Shown here piece by piece: positions 25,598 through 33,914 of a stretch of 64,000 bases of DNA; position 1 is the first letter of the stretch; every line of letters starts with the position of its first letter. Below the pieces are notes generated by a model, which was given only the letters and a program-made list of their open reading frames with translations, made no database searches and was not told where the DNA came from. The position numbers were made by a program, and so were the translations under genes. This DNA is from Flagellimonas onchidii (GTDB lineage: Bacteria; Bacteroidota; Bacteroidia; Flavobacteriales; Flavobacteriaceae): NCBI RefSeq assembly GCF_004804315.1, contig NZ_SRXX01000013.1:1-64000 (forward strand), in the 5' to 3' direction.

Positions 25598-26074
25598 ATG
25601 AAAAAAAGAAAAATCTTTAAAATCATAGGAATCTCCCTTTTTATCCTTTTTGGAGTAGTATTTACTTTTGCCAAAATCAAAAGGATTTCACCACTAGCTT
25701 GGAACCATAAGACCGTTAATCAACCTGTGTTTTCAGACAAGGCCATAAATGGTTATGATCCCGTGGCCTATATGGTTTCTGACGAAGCCATGGAAGGAAA
25801 TGAGCAGTATACCCACAGATGGCATGATGCTGACTGGTTTTTTGCAACAGCGGAAAATAGAGATTTGTTTGCCAAAAACCCTGAAAAGTATGCTCCGCAG
25901 TACGGAGGGTTCTGTGCTTTCGCTGTCAGTAAAGGATTTACAGCGAACGTTTCTCCCGAAAGTTTTGTCAACGTAGAAGGAAAAATATATCTCTTTGCCG
26001 ATGATGGCATAATGCAAGAATGGAAAGATGATTTGCAGGAAAACTTAAAGCTTTCCAACAAGAATTGGAAATAA
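25598..26074 (+). CDS. membrane-anchored YHS-domain protein
   Basis: The 158-residue protein has an N-terminal membrane helix (IIGISLFILFGVVFTFA) and a YHS-type domain (INGYDPVAYMVSDEAMEGN; WFFATAENRDLFAKNPEKYA; GGFCAFAVSKG). YHS domains occur in metal-handling proteins. It ends a compact plus-strand row with the sigma factor, DGPF protein and short YHS protein. Confidence 0.85.
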   Translation: MKKRKIFKIIGISLFILFGVVFTFAKIKRISPLAWNHKTVNQPVFSDKAINGYDPVAYMVSDEAMEGNEQYTHRWHDADWFFATAENRDLFAKNPEKYAPQYGGFCAFAVSKGFTANVSPESFVNVEGKIYLFADDGIMQEWKDDLQENLKLSNKNWK

Positions 26075-26095
26075 TCACTAGCTTTTGGGCTAAGC

Positions 26096-26158
26096 GTCAT
26101 CCTGAGCTTGTCGAAGGACTGTGAAGGCCTTTAAACTTCGACAGGCTCAGTTTGACAG
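26096..26158. repeat. dispersed palindromic element (terminator-like)
   Basis: Inverted halves GTCATCCTGAGCTTGTCGAA and ACTTCGACAGGCTCAGTTTG form a long hairpin between two convergent genes. The same element occurs at 50728-50799, with half copies near 3921 and 6203. A terminator function for both genes is plausible. Confidence 0.65.
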
Positions 26159-26184
26159 TCATGGTCTATAGTCCATTCTTTAAG

Positions 26185-29037
26185 CTACTTGCTCAAGTAC
26201 ATTTTTCTGCGGGAGTACAGGTTATAAAATTCATCATCCTTTAAACTATCGATGAACAAGATACTTTCTCCCGTACTTTTCATTTCCGGCCCAAGGTTTT
26301 TATTCACGTTCGGGAATTTATTGAACGAGAACACGGGTTGTTTTATGGCATAACCATCCAAATGGGGATTAAAATCAAAATCTTTGATTTTCTTCTCTCC
26401 TAGCATCACTTTGGTCGCATAATTTACATAAGGTTCTCCATAAGCCTTAGCAATAAATGGAACGGTTCTAGAGGCACGTGGATTGGCTTCGATAATGTAA
26501 ACGGTGTCATCCTTGATGGCAAACTGAATATTTATAAGTCCAACCGTGTTTAGTGCCAAAGCAATTTTTCGGGTATGATCTTTTATTTGTTGCATCACGA
26601 ACTCACCCAAATTAAAAGGTGGCAAGGTAGCATTCGAATCTCCGGAGTGGATTCCGCATGGCTCGATATGTTCCATGATTCCAATAATGTACACATCTTC
26701 TCCATCACAAATAGCATCTGCTTCCGCTTCAATGGCACCATCCAAATAATGATCCAACAAAAGCTTGTTGTTTGGAATGCTTCGAAGTAAATCCACCACA
26801 TGAGCTTCCAGTTCTTCTTTATTGATGACAATTTTCATCCCTTGGCCACCCAAAACATAGGATGGTCTAACCAAAAGTGGAAAATTCAACTCGTCCGCAA
26901 GATCCAAAGCTTCATCTGCCGTTTCGGCCACACCAAATCTTGGATATGGAATATTGTTCTCTTTTAGAAGGGTAGAAAAGCTTCCTCGATCTTCTGCTAG
27001 ATCCAGGGATTCGAAACTGGTTCCAATAATGTTGATTCCGTATTTGTCCAGTTTTTCAGCAAGCTTCAACGCGGTTTGTCCGCCCAACTGCACGATTACC
27101 CCTTCGGGCTTTTCATGGCGGATAATATCATAAATATGCTCCCAGAAAACCGGCTCAAAATAAAGTTTATCCGCAGTATCAAAATCGGTTGAAACCGTTT
27201 CAGGGTTACAATTGATCATGATAGTTTCGTAACCGCATTCTGCCGCTGCCAAAACTCCATGTACACAACAATAATCAAACTCTATCCCCTGTCCTATTCG
27301 GTTGGGTCCAGAGCCCAAGACCACAATCTTTTTTCTATCAGTTACTTCACTGTCGTTGGCAACAAATCGCTTTCCATCCGCAGTTTCGATTTCCTCTTCA
27401 AAAGTAGAATAGTAATATGGGGTCATCGCTTTAAACTCCGCAGCACAAGTATCTACCAGTTTATAAACTCTATTAATCCCCTTATTGATACGCTTTTTGT
27501 GAACCTCACTTTCGTAGCAGTCCAACATATGAGCTATCTGTCTATCAGCAAAACCTTTTTGTTTAGCTTCCAGCAATAGGGATTTGGGTAGACTCTCCAC
27601 AGTATATTTTGAAATTTCCTGTTCCAAGAAGTTTAACTCCTCGTACTGTTTTAAGAACCACATGTCTATTTTGGTGATCTCATAAATCCTGCTCAACGGA
27701 ATACCCAATTGAATGGCATCATAGATTACAAACACTCGATCCCAGCTGGGTACTTTAAGCTTTTGGATAATGGTATCATAGTCCTTATATCCTTTTCCAT
27801 CTGCTCCTAGCCCATTCCGCTTAATCTCCAAGGATTGAGTGGCTTTATGCAAAGCCTCTTGGAACGAACGTCCAATTCCCATTACCTCTCCAACAGCTTT
27901 CATTTGCAATCCTAAAGTACGGTCAGAACCTTCAAATTTGTCAAAGTTCCAACGTGGAATCTTCACAATTACGTAGTCTATTGTAGGCTCAAAAAGGGCC
28001 GAAGTAGATTTGGTGATTTGGTTCTCCAATTCATCCAAAGTATACCCTATGGCCAGTTTAGCAGCTACCTTGGCGATAGGGTATCCCGTCGCTTTAGAAG
28101 CTAAGGCCGAAGACCTCGAAACCCGTGGGTTAATCTCGATGGCAATGATATCTTCCTTTTCATCCGGGCTTACAGCAAACTGTACGTTACATCCACCAGC
28201 AAAATCCCCGATACTACGCATCATGTGGATGGCCATATCCCTCATCCGCTGGAAGGTCTTGTCGGAAAGTGTCATCGCTGGAGCTACAGTAATGGAATCA
28301 CCTGTATGGATTCCCATAGGATCCATATTCTCGATGGTACAGATAATGACCACATTATCATTTTTATCGCGAAGCAATTCAAGCTCATATTCCTTCCACC
28401 CCATCAAAGCTTTATCGATCATCACTTCATGGATAGGCGACACCTCAAGCCCATGACTCAATTGCTTGTCGAATTTTTCTTGATCGTATACGATTGAAGC
28501 ACCAGCGCCTCCCAAGGTAAATGATGCCCTAATTACCAATGGAAAACCAAACTCTTGAGCTATTTCCTTTCCTTTAAGGAAAGAGGTAGCGGCAGCCTGA
28601 GGCGGCATGCCAATACCAATTTTTAGCATCAACTCTCTAAACTTTTCCCGATCTTCTGTAATGTTGATGGCATCAATATCAACCCCAATAATCTCTACTC
28701 CAAAATCTTCCCAGATTCCTTTTTCATCAGCTTCGATACACAGGTTCAAAGCAGTTTGCCCTCCCATCGTTGGAAGAACGGCATCTATATTGGGATGATT
28801 CTTTAAAATCTCAATGATTGATTTTGTATTCAGCGGTTTCAAGTAGACATGATCCGCCATCTTGGGGTCTGTCATGATCGTAGCAGGGTTGCTATTGATC
28901 AAAATAGTTTCAATCCCATCTTCGCGAAGTGACCGAAGGGCTTGGGAACCAGAATAATCAAACTCACATGCCTGACCAATGATGATGGGGCCAGAACCAA
29001 TAATCAAAATCGATTTAAGATCTTTTCTTTTGGGCAT
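26185..29037 (-). CDS. carB: carbamoyl-phosphate synthase large subunit (short form)
   Basis: The 950-residue protein contains two ATP-grasp halves: SILIIGSGPIIIGQACEFDY ... RASFTLGGAGASIVYD and KIVVLGSGPNRIGQGIEFDY ... RPSYVLGGQGMKIVIN. It synthesises carbamoyl phosphate for pyrimidines and arginine. It stops about 120 residues before the C-terminus of the E. coli enzyme (1073), so the C-terminal allosteric (MGS-like) domain is absent, as I recall for other Flavobacteriia. No carA is next to it. Confidence 0.95.
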   Translation of the reverse strand: MPKRKDLKSILIIGSGPIIIGQACEFDYSGSQALRSLREDGIETILINSNPATIMTDPKMADHVYLKPLNTKSIIEILKNHPNIDAVLPTMGGQTALNLCIEADEKGIWEDFGVEIIGVDIDAINITEDREKFRELMLKIGIGMPPQAAATSFLKGKEIAQEFGFPLVIRASFTLGGAGASIVYDQEKFDKQLSHGLEVSPIHEVMIDKALMGWKEYELELLRDKNDNVVIICTIENMDPMGIHTGDSITVAPAMTLSDKTFQRMRDMAIHMMRSIGDFAGGCNVQFAVSPDEKEDIIAIEINPRVSRSSALASKATGYPIAKVAAKLAIGYTLDELENQITKSTSALFEPTIDYVIVKIPRWNFDKFEGSDRTLGLQMKAVGEVMGIGRSFQEALHKATQSLEIKRNGLGADGKGYKDYDTIIQKLKVPSWDRVFVIYDAIQLGIPLSRIYEITKIDMWFLKQYEELNFLEQEISKYTVESLPKSLLLEAKQKGFADRQIAHMLDCYESEVHKKRINKGINRVYKLVDTCAAEFKAMTPYYYSTFEEEIETADGKRFVANDSEVTDRKKIVVLGSGPNRIGQGIEFDYCCVHGVLAAAECGYETIMINCNPETVSTDFDTADKLYFEPVFWEHIYDIIRHEKPEGVIVQLGGQTALKLAEKLDKYGINIIGTSFESLDLAEDRGSFSTLLKENNIPYPRFGVAETADEALDLADELNFPLLVRPSYVLGGQGMKIVINKEELEAHVVDLLRSIPNNKLLLDHYLDGAIEAEADAICDGEDVYIIGIMEHIEPCGIHSGDSNATLPPFNLGEFVMQQIKDHTRKIALALNTVGLINIQFAIKDDTVYIIEANPRASRTVPFIAKAYGEPYVNYATKVMLGEKKIKDFDFNPHLDGYAIKQPVFSFNKFPNVNKNLGPEMKSTGESILFIDSLKDDEFYNLYSRRKMYLSK

Positions 29038-29080
29038 TCTATATAAGGTTACTCGTTAACAAATTTTTCAAAATTAGATC

Positions 29081-29117
29081 AAAAAAAAGGTGCTAAACTT
29101 GAAAAAGTAGCACCTTT
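29081..29117 (-). terminator. rho-independent terminator of rpmH
   Basis: AAAGGTGCTA (29086-29095) pairs with TAGCACCTTT (29108-29117), with a T run following on the minus strand. It lies about 23 bases after the rpmH stop codon. Confidence 0.85.
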
Positions 29118-29139
29118 ATTAAAAAGTTATTTACAGTCA

Positions 29140-29298
29140 TTATTTCTTATGACGCGGTTCTGATGAAACAGTTAGTTTTTTTCTTCCTTTGGCTCTTCTT
29201 CTCGCAAGAACTTTTCTACCATTGGCAGTCGCCATGCGCTCTCTAAAGCCATGCTTGTTTCTTCTCTTCCGCTTTGACGGCTGATACGTTCTTTTCAT
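29140..29298 (-). CDS. rpmH: 50S ribosomal protein L34 (bL34)
   Basis: The minus strand encodes 52 residues beginning [20 protein letters not shown] and continuing with the conserved [20 protein letters not shown]. This is a complete bL34 with the short C-terminal tail of Bacteroidota. It has its own promoter (29361-29390) and terminator. It is transcribed apart from the usual dnaA/rnpA neighbours. Confidence 0.98.
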   Translation of the reverse strand: MKRTYQPSKRKRRNKHGFRERMATANGRKVLARRRAKGRKKLTVSSEPRHKK

Positions 29299-29360
29299 TT
29301 CGGAACTATTTTAATGGATTTTGTTGATGGCAGATAAATCTACCTGAAAAATTCTGGGCG

Positions 29361-29390
29361 CAAATATACGAAGACTTTTTGCATTGACAA
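29361..29390 (-). promoter_or_regulatory. Bacteroidota-type promoter of rpmH
   Basis: On the minus strand TTG (29390-29388) is followed after 19 bases by TATATTTG (29368-29361), matching TTTG-N19-TAnnTTTG. It lies about 63 bases upstream of the rpmH start codon. Confidence 0.7.
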
Positions 29391-29448
29391 GAGCTTTCTA
29401 AAAAATGTTTGTATTAGTTTTGTCGGCTGAACAAAACACCATTATATA

Positions 29449-30336
29449 ATGTATAAAATTGTGAGATTCTTCAGCTTGATTTTCTTATTGGGCACAATGC
29501 TTTCCTTTTCCCAAACAACTCTGGGATACCATTTAAAAAAAGGTGAAGCATTCAATATAAAGCAAACCGCTCATCAAGTTATGGTTCAGAGTATGGAGGG
29601 TACTTCCCATGAGATAACAAATGATTTGGAGGGAATTTACGAATTTAAGGTAACCAACGTTGACCAAAACAATTACGGAATAACACTCCAATTTAAAGAT
29701 TTTGCGTTGAAGTCAACCTCAAGCCTCCAAGGCACCTTAATGGATGTGAGAGCTTCCGAACCTGTGGAAGGTGATATCGTTTCCAATATGTTCAGTACCT
29801 TGATCGGACATGAGATGGGCATGAAGATGGACAAACAAGGAAAAGTCTTGTCTATTGATGGAGGAGATGAGCTCGTGGAAAAAATGATAAATTCTGTGCC
29901 AGGAATCGACGATTTTACAAAAAACATCATGAAAAAGTCGTTGGAAAAAGAATTCAGCTCTGATGGTTTGGCAAGAAGTTTTGAACAAATGACCTATTTT
30001 TATCCAACTGAACCCAAAAACATAGGAGACACTTGGGAGGCAGCGTTTAGTGGAAAGGTTAATTCCATAAACCAATGGAAACTGGAAAAAGTGGAGGGTG
30101 ATGTCTTGTCCATTTCGGGCAATGCTGACGTAACCATGGAAAATGCGGAGCAAGCCCTTACCTTGTCATTGAACGGACATCAAGAAACCTTGATACAAGC
30201 TTCTGCCAAAAATGGTTTCATTATTAAATTGATGGTTTCTGGAAAAAATGAGGGAAAATCCATAATGGCCCATAATAACATGGAAATACCGACCACTTTG
30301 GACCAAACCATTACTTATGAATTAATTACTGAATAA
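29449..30336 (+). CDS. DUF6263 family secreted protein
   Basis: The 295-residue protein has a signal peptide (IVRFFSLIFLLGTMLSFSQ) and a beta-rich mature part (LGYHLKKGEAFNIKQTAHQV; GHEMGMKMDKQGKVLSIDGG; FEQMTYFYPTEPKNIGDTW) typical of DUF6263 proteins of Bacteroidota. The function is unknown. It is followed after 3 bases by a TPR-like membrane protein gene, probably co-transcribed. A TAGTTTTG promoter box lies at 29415-29422. Confidence 0.78.
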   Translation: MYKIVRFFSLIFLLGTMLSFSQTTLGYHLKKGEAFNIKQTAHQVMVQSMEGTSHEITNDLEGIYEFKVTNVDQNNYGITLQFKDFALKSTSSLQGTLMDVRASEPVEGDIVSNMFSTLIGHEMGMKMDKQGKVLSIDGGDELVEKMINSVPGIDDFTKNIMKKSLEKEFSSDGLARSFEQMTYFYPTEPKNIGDTWEAAFSGKVNSINQWKLEKVEGDVLSISGNADVTMENAEQALTLSLNGHQETLIQASAKNGFIIKLMVSGKNEGKSIMAHNNMEIPTTLDQTITYELITE

Positions 30337-30339
30337 AAT

Positions 30340-30882
30340 ATGTTCCATAAAAATATAAAACTAGTAATCGCGGCCCTAATCGTTGGCTACTCCGGATATC
30401 AGTTTGTTGAAGGCAATATTGGCAATGGTATTGCATTGATTTTACTTTCGTTGGTGTTCATTTTTCTTTATTTCAGAAATGAGCTTATCCTTTTGGCGTT
30501 TTTGCGCATGCGAAAGCAGGATATGGAGGGTACCCAAAAATGGTTGGACAAAATCAAGAACCCTGAGACAGCTTTAATTAAAAAACAACAGGGGTATTAC
30601 AACTACCTGCACGGTATCATCTATTCACAAAAGAACTTGACCCAAGCGGAAAAATACTTTAAAAAGGCGTTAAAACTTGGTTTGACCATGGATTATGATG
30701 TTGCCATGGCAAAATTAAGCCTTGCAGGTATTGCCATGCAGAAAAATAGAAGGCAAGAAGCTACCAAACTGCTACAAGAGGCCAAAAAACTGGACAAAAA
30801 CAATATGCTTACCGAGCAGATTAAAATGATGCAGCAACAGATGAAGAAAGGTCCACAACAAGTTAGGTCTAGATATCGTTAA
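30340..30882 (+). CDS. membrane protein with TPR-like repeats
   Basis: The 180-residue protein has two membrane segments in the first 50 residues (IKLVIAALIVGYSGYQFVEG; NGIALILLSLVFIFLYFRN) and then helices of TPR type (QGYYNYLHGIIYSQKNLTQA; EKYFKKALKLGL; AMAKLSLAGIAMQKNRRQEA). A scaffold role at the membrane is likely but the partner is unknown. It is coupled to the DUF6263 gene upstream. Confidence 0.75.
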   Translation: MFHKNIKLVIAALIVGYSGYQFVEGNIGNGIALILLSLVFIFLYFRNELILLAFLRMRKQDMEGTQKWLDKIKNPETALIKKQQGYYNYLHGIIYSQKNLTQAEKYFKKALKLGLTMDYDVAMAKLSLAGIAMQKNRRQEATKLLQEAKKLDKNNMLTEQIKMMQQQMKKGPQQVRSRYR

Positions 30883-31276
30883 CATTCCTTTTTTGAAACA
30901 TTCATTGTAGGGCATGCCCTGAGAATGTTCCTTTCCCTGATTGGGAAAGGTGTCCACTTTTAGTGGACATAAAGAGCAAACCACCCCTTACGTCTTGATG
31001 CAAAGCATCAATCCACCTTCCCTTGACCTCTTTGAAGCTTTAGCGAAGAAGAGGGAAGGAGCCCAAAACCCACTTTTTGCTTTATTCGTCAATCCAAAAG
31101 GGGCTTTCGTCAATCCAAAAGAGGCATCTGTCAATTGCGTAGGATTTTAAAATCAAAAAACTACAATTTTACTTATCTCTATTGAACTATGTTTCAGTAT
31201 CAAACTATACAATTATTAAAACAGATTATATCCTAAACATCGCAAGTAATTCGTATTGACTTTAAATTAAAAAACC
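30883..31276. other. gene-free stretch of intergenic repeats
   Basis: Nothing here resembles a gene. Positions 30925-31060 hold several short hairpins (CCTTTCCCTGATTGGGAAAG; GTCCACTTTTAGTGGAC; GATGCAAAGCATC) and relate to 3826-3910. Positions 31087-31149 hold three units of a 21-bp repeat. The rest is AT-rich and probably carries the promoter of the C10 protease gene. Confidence 0.6.
31087..31149 (+). repeat. 21-bp tandem repeat, three units
   Basis: Units start at 31087, 31108 and 31129: CGTCAATCCAAAAGGGGCTT, CGTCAATCCAAAAGAGGCAT and a diverged TGTCAATTGCGTAGGATTTT. The same unit with the same 21-base period appears at 33225-33262. Confidence 0.7.
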
Positions 31277-32524
31277 ATGAACAGACCAATAGATTATGGA
31301 TGGTTATTAGCAATAATAATCGGGTTTACGATAATTTCATGTGAGAATGATTATACAAATACCTCACTAGAAAACAAGACTAACGAAAAAAATGTATCTC
31401 TTGATTTAGCCAAACAAGTCGCATTAAACTTTACAAAAGATAAAGCTTTTATTAAAAAACCTGACAAAGTAAGTACAAATGCCGATGTATTGAGATCCAA
31501 TCAAAAATTAGATAAAGAAATTAAAGAAGCCTACGTTGTTTCGCAAGGAGATGAACCAGCTTTTTACATTATATTATTTGAACCAAATGGTTTTGCATTT
31601 ATTTCTGCTACGGTTAAGGAAGAGCCTGTTATAGCCTTTTCAGAATCAGCAGAATTTGACTTTGACAATCTCCCAATAGGATTAAATCAATGGATAGATT
31701 TTCAAAAACAAAGAATAATTTCAATTAAAAATTCAGACATAGAAGTACCACAAGAACTGTTGGATGAGTGGGATAGATATTTAGGGCACCCTGATTTTGA
31801 CCCAGAAACAGGTGATGACCCTGTAGACAATCCCAATGAAGGAAACTACCACATTGTAAAAGGACCATTAATGCAAACCACATGGGGGCAAGGGTGTGGG
31901 TACAACAATTTGATAAACTCGAACTGTAACTCAGGTGGAGCTTGCAATAGACCATGGACTGGCTGTGTCGCAACTGCCATGGCTCAAATAATAAGATATT
32001 ACGAATATCCAAACAATTACGATTATTCAATAATGTTGGACAAAGTTGAGTTTGCTGATAGAAATACTACTGGCGCAAATGAAATATCAAAATTAATGCG
32101 AGATGTAGGTAATGCTGTTGATATGGATTATGGCTGTGGAGGCTCTGGAGCAGATACAGAAGATGAAGTGGCATCCTCTTTTAAAAATGATTTTGGGTAT
32201 TCCTCGGCCACATACCATAATAATTATAATGGTTCCACTAAATACGAATGGGTTAAATCTGAAATAAATGCGGATAGACCTGTTATTTTTAGAGGAGGTG
32301 AGCAAAAACATTGGGGTGGTGTTATTCCGTATTATGCTGATGGGCATGCGTGGGTTTGCGATGGCTATATGTCTACAGGATTCAATGGAAGTAGCCATCT
32401 AAAATTCCATATGAATTGGGGTTGGAATGATGCTCATGATGGTTGGTATTCATTCAATAATTTTAATCCTAATGGAAATACGTTTAATTATAAAGTAGGA
32501 ATTGTTACTAACATAAGACCATAG
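31277..32524 (+). CDS. C10 family cysteine protease (streptopain-like), lipoprotein
   Basis: The 415-residue protein has a lipobox IISC (Cys22), a propeptide/Spi-like domain (about 35-145), and a C10 peptidase domain (about 190-415). The catalytic Cys is Cys230 in TGCVATAMAQIIRYYEYP and the catalytic His is His357 in GHAWVCDGY, followed by LKFHMNWGWNDAHDGWYSF. These match streptopain and the Bacteroides Bfp proteases. The lipid anchor suggests activity at the outer surface or periplasm. A small lipoprotein gene begins 4 bases after the stop codon and may encode a partner or inhibitor. Confidence 0.92.
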   Translation: MNRPIDYGWLLAIIIGFTIISCENDYTNTSLENKTNEKNVSLDLAKQVALNFTKDKAFIKKPDKVSTNADVLRSNQKLDKEIKEAYVVSQGDEPAFYIILFEPNGFAFISATVKEEPVIAFSESAEFDFDNLPIGLNQWIDFQKQRIISIKNSDIEVPQELLDEWDRYLGHPDFDPETGDDPVDNPNEGNYHIVKGPLMQTTWGQGCGYNNLINSNCNSGGACNRPWTGCVATAMAQIIRYYEYPNNYDYSIMLDKVEFADRNTTGANEISKLMRDVGNAVDMDYGCGGSGADTEDEVASSFKNDFGYSSATYHNNYNGSTKYEWVKSEINADRPVIFRGGEQKHWGGVIPYYADGHAWVCDGYMSTGFNGSSHLKFHMNWGWNDAHDGWYSFNNFNPNGNTFNYKVGIVTNIRP

Positions 32525-32528
32525 TGCA

Positions 32529-33002
32529 ATGAAATATTTAATATCATTATTCTTCCTTTTCTTTTTCACGAATTGTAGTGAAAATGATTGTTGTACAGTT
32601 ATTGATCTACAAGTAAATCTTAAATATTTTAACCAAGAAGGAGAAGATTTATTAAACCCTGATACAACGAATCATTTTTCAGAAAATAGAATAAAAGTGT
32701 ATTATTTGGTTAATGGAGAGAAAAAAGAAATAATCAGAGGAAATTTAGATAACCCAAGAATGTTTAGTTTATCGGAACCACATTCAGAAAGAGATTATTT
32801 TATTTTAAGCCTTTCGTTAAATGACTTATCGGATGAGAAAATTAAGACAACATATTTGGAGTTGAATGAAAACGATACAGATACTATTACACACACCTTA
32901 ACACAATCATCAGGTAATAATAAGGTAATTGATAAAGTATGGTACAATGGCAGGCTTCCTGATAATGAAGATTGGAAAATTTTTAAAATCACAAAGGAAT
33001 GA
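32529..33002 (+). CDS. small lipoprotein next to the C10 protease
   Basis: The 157-residue protein has a lipobox (MKYLISLFFLFFFTNC) and then a beta-rich domain (TVIDLQVNLKYFNQEGEDLL; RIKVYYLVNGEKKEIIRGNL). The 4-base spacing indicates a two-gene operon with the C10 protease. In Bacteroides, C10 proteases are encoded next to small inhibitor proteins; whether this one is an inhibitor is inference. The sequence does not resemble a family that I can name. Confidence 0.7.
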   Translation: MKYLISLFFLFFFTNCSENDCCTVIDLQVNLKYFNQEGEDLLNPDTTNHFSENRIKVYYLVNGEKKEIIRGNLDNPRMFSLSEPHSERDYFILSLSLNDLSDEKIKTTYLELNENDTDTITHTLTQSSGNNKVIDKVWYNGRLPDNEDWKIFKITKE

Positions 33003-33355
33003 TGTTTGTCAACAATGTATCAAAGCAAATTCGACTTCATACAAATCCAATTAGAATTACTCACATCGGCTCTCAACCGAAAAAAGCAATTTAAAGTTCC
33101 TAACTGACCGTTATAAGAAACAGATAAATACCAATCCAACCTCCATCTGTTATTTGGAATTTGGTGCTTGAGATTTGAATTTTCACACCTCTCTACTCTT
33201 AAATCTAAAGTAATCTTGCCCATCTGTCAATCCCAAAGGGGTATTCGTCAATTGAGCACAGGTTTCTAAGTCAAAACCTGAGAACTTTCTTGTGAATTCA
33301 AATGCAATGCAGCCATCCAGCACCGTGACTGAATTTGTAACCAAAAAATTTTATT
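33003..33355. other. gene-free stretch with a 21-bp repeat element
   Basis: No gene is seen in these 353 bases. Positions 33225-33262 hold two units of the 21-bp repeat found at 31087. The start (GTCAACAATGTAT at 33007-33019) resembles the left end of the inverted-repeat sites at 38.8-41.4 kb but has no matching right arm. The last part precedes the SH3-type gene. Confidence 0.5.
33225..33262 (+). repeat. 21-bp repeat, two units
   Basis: TGTCAATCCCAAAGGGGTAT at 33225 and CGTCAATTGAGCACAGG at 33246 are spaced by 21 bases, as in 31087-31149. It lies about 95-130 bases upstream of the SH3-type gene, while the other copy lies 130-190 bases upstream of the C10 protease gene. Confidence 0.55.
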
Positions 33356-33865
33356 ATGAAAGAACTCACAACGCTTCTATTCTTCCTGTTATTCCTTAAC
33401 TTTTCCTTCTCTCAAGACACTGCGAACGATAATTATAGTTTTAAACCTTTTGACGTGTATTTGGATGACTCTAGCGGAAGTTTTTCCAATATAAGAGCGA
33501 CTCCATGCGGCAAAGGGGTGATTATTTTAAAGATTGATGATCAAACGGACATTTTCCAATTTAGTGTGATTGATTATAAAAATGGGTGGTTAAAGATAAA
33601 CTCTATTTGGAGTTTCGTACATGACTATAACATAACAGATTTAGAAGGTTGGGTACATAGTTCAATTGTGGGTATTGGGGCAATCCATGATTTTGACCTA
33701 TTGGACAAACCCAATGGTAAAAAAATAGCCAGGCTTAAAGGAGAATCTGGAGATTATAAGATTGAAGATGTCTACTGTGAATGGGTAAAAATTAAAACAA
33801 AAAAAGGTATAGGTTGGGTCAAATCCGAAAAATTATGCGGAAATCCCGTTACCACTTGCCCTTAA
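33356..33865 (+). CDS. secreted protein with SH3-like domains
   Basis: The 169-residue protein has a signal peptide (LLFFLLFLNFSFSQ) and two SH3b-like units: NIRATPCGKGVIILKI ... GWLKINSIW with LEGWVHSSIVG, and LLDKPNGKKIARLKGE ... CEWVKIKTKKGIGWVKSEKL. The pattern DxPxGxxI...W..V...GWV is typical of bacterial SH3 domains, often bound to cell wall or peptides. Four cysteines occur (TPCG, VYCE, KLCG, TTCP). The biological role is unknown. Confidence 0.75.
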   Translation: MKELTTLLFFLLFLNFSFSQDTANDNYSFKPFDVYLDDSSGSFSNIRATPCGKGVIILKIDDQTDIFQFSVIDYKNGWLKINSIWSFVHDYNITDLEGWVHSSIVGIGAIHDFDLLDKPNGKKIARLKGESGDYKIEDVYCEWVKIKTKKGIGWVKSEKLCGNPVTTCP

Positions 33866-33914
33866 AACAATCTTTTTTCTTTGAAATTTGGGTTTGGGAT
33901 TTAAGTTTTACATC

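Noticed and set aside
31087..31149. Tandem 21-bp units as a CRISPR array
   Set aside because: The units follow each other without unique spacers and only three are present; no cas genes are in the window.
33007..33160. Possible further attC-like site after the lipoprotein gene at 33002
   Set aside because: The left end GTCAACAATGTAT resembles the array sites and GACCGTTATAAG occurs about 100 bases later, but I found no convincing pairing between the arms.
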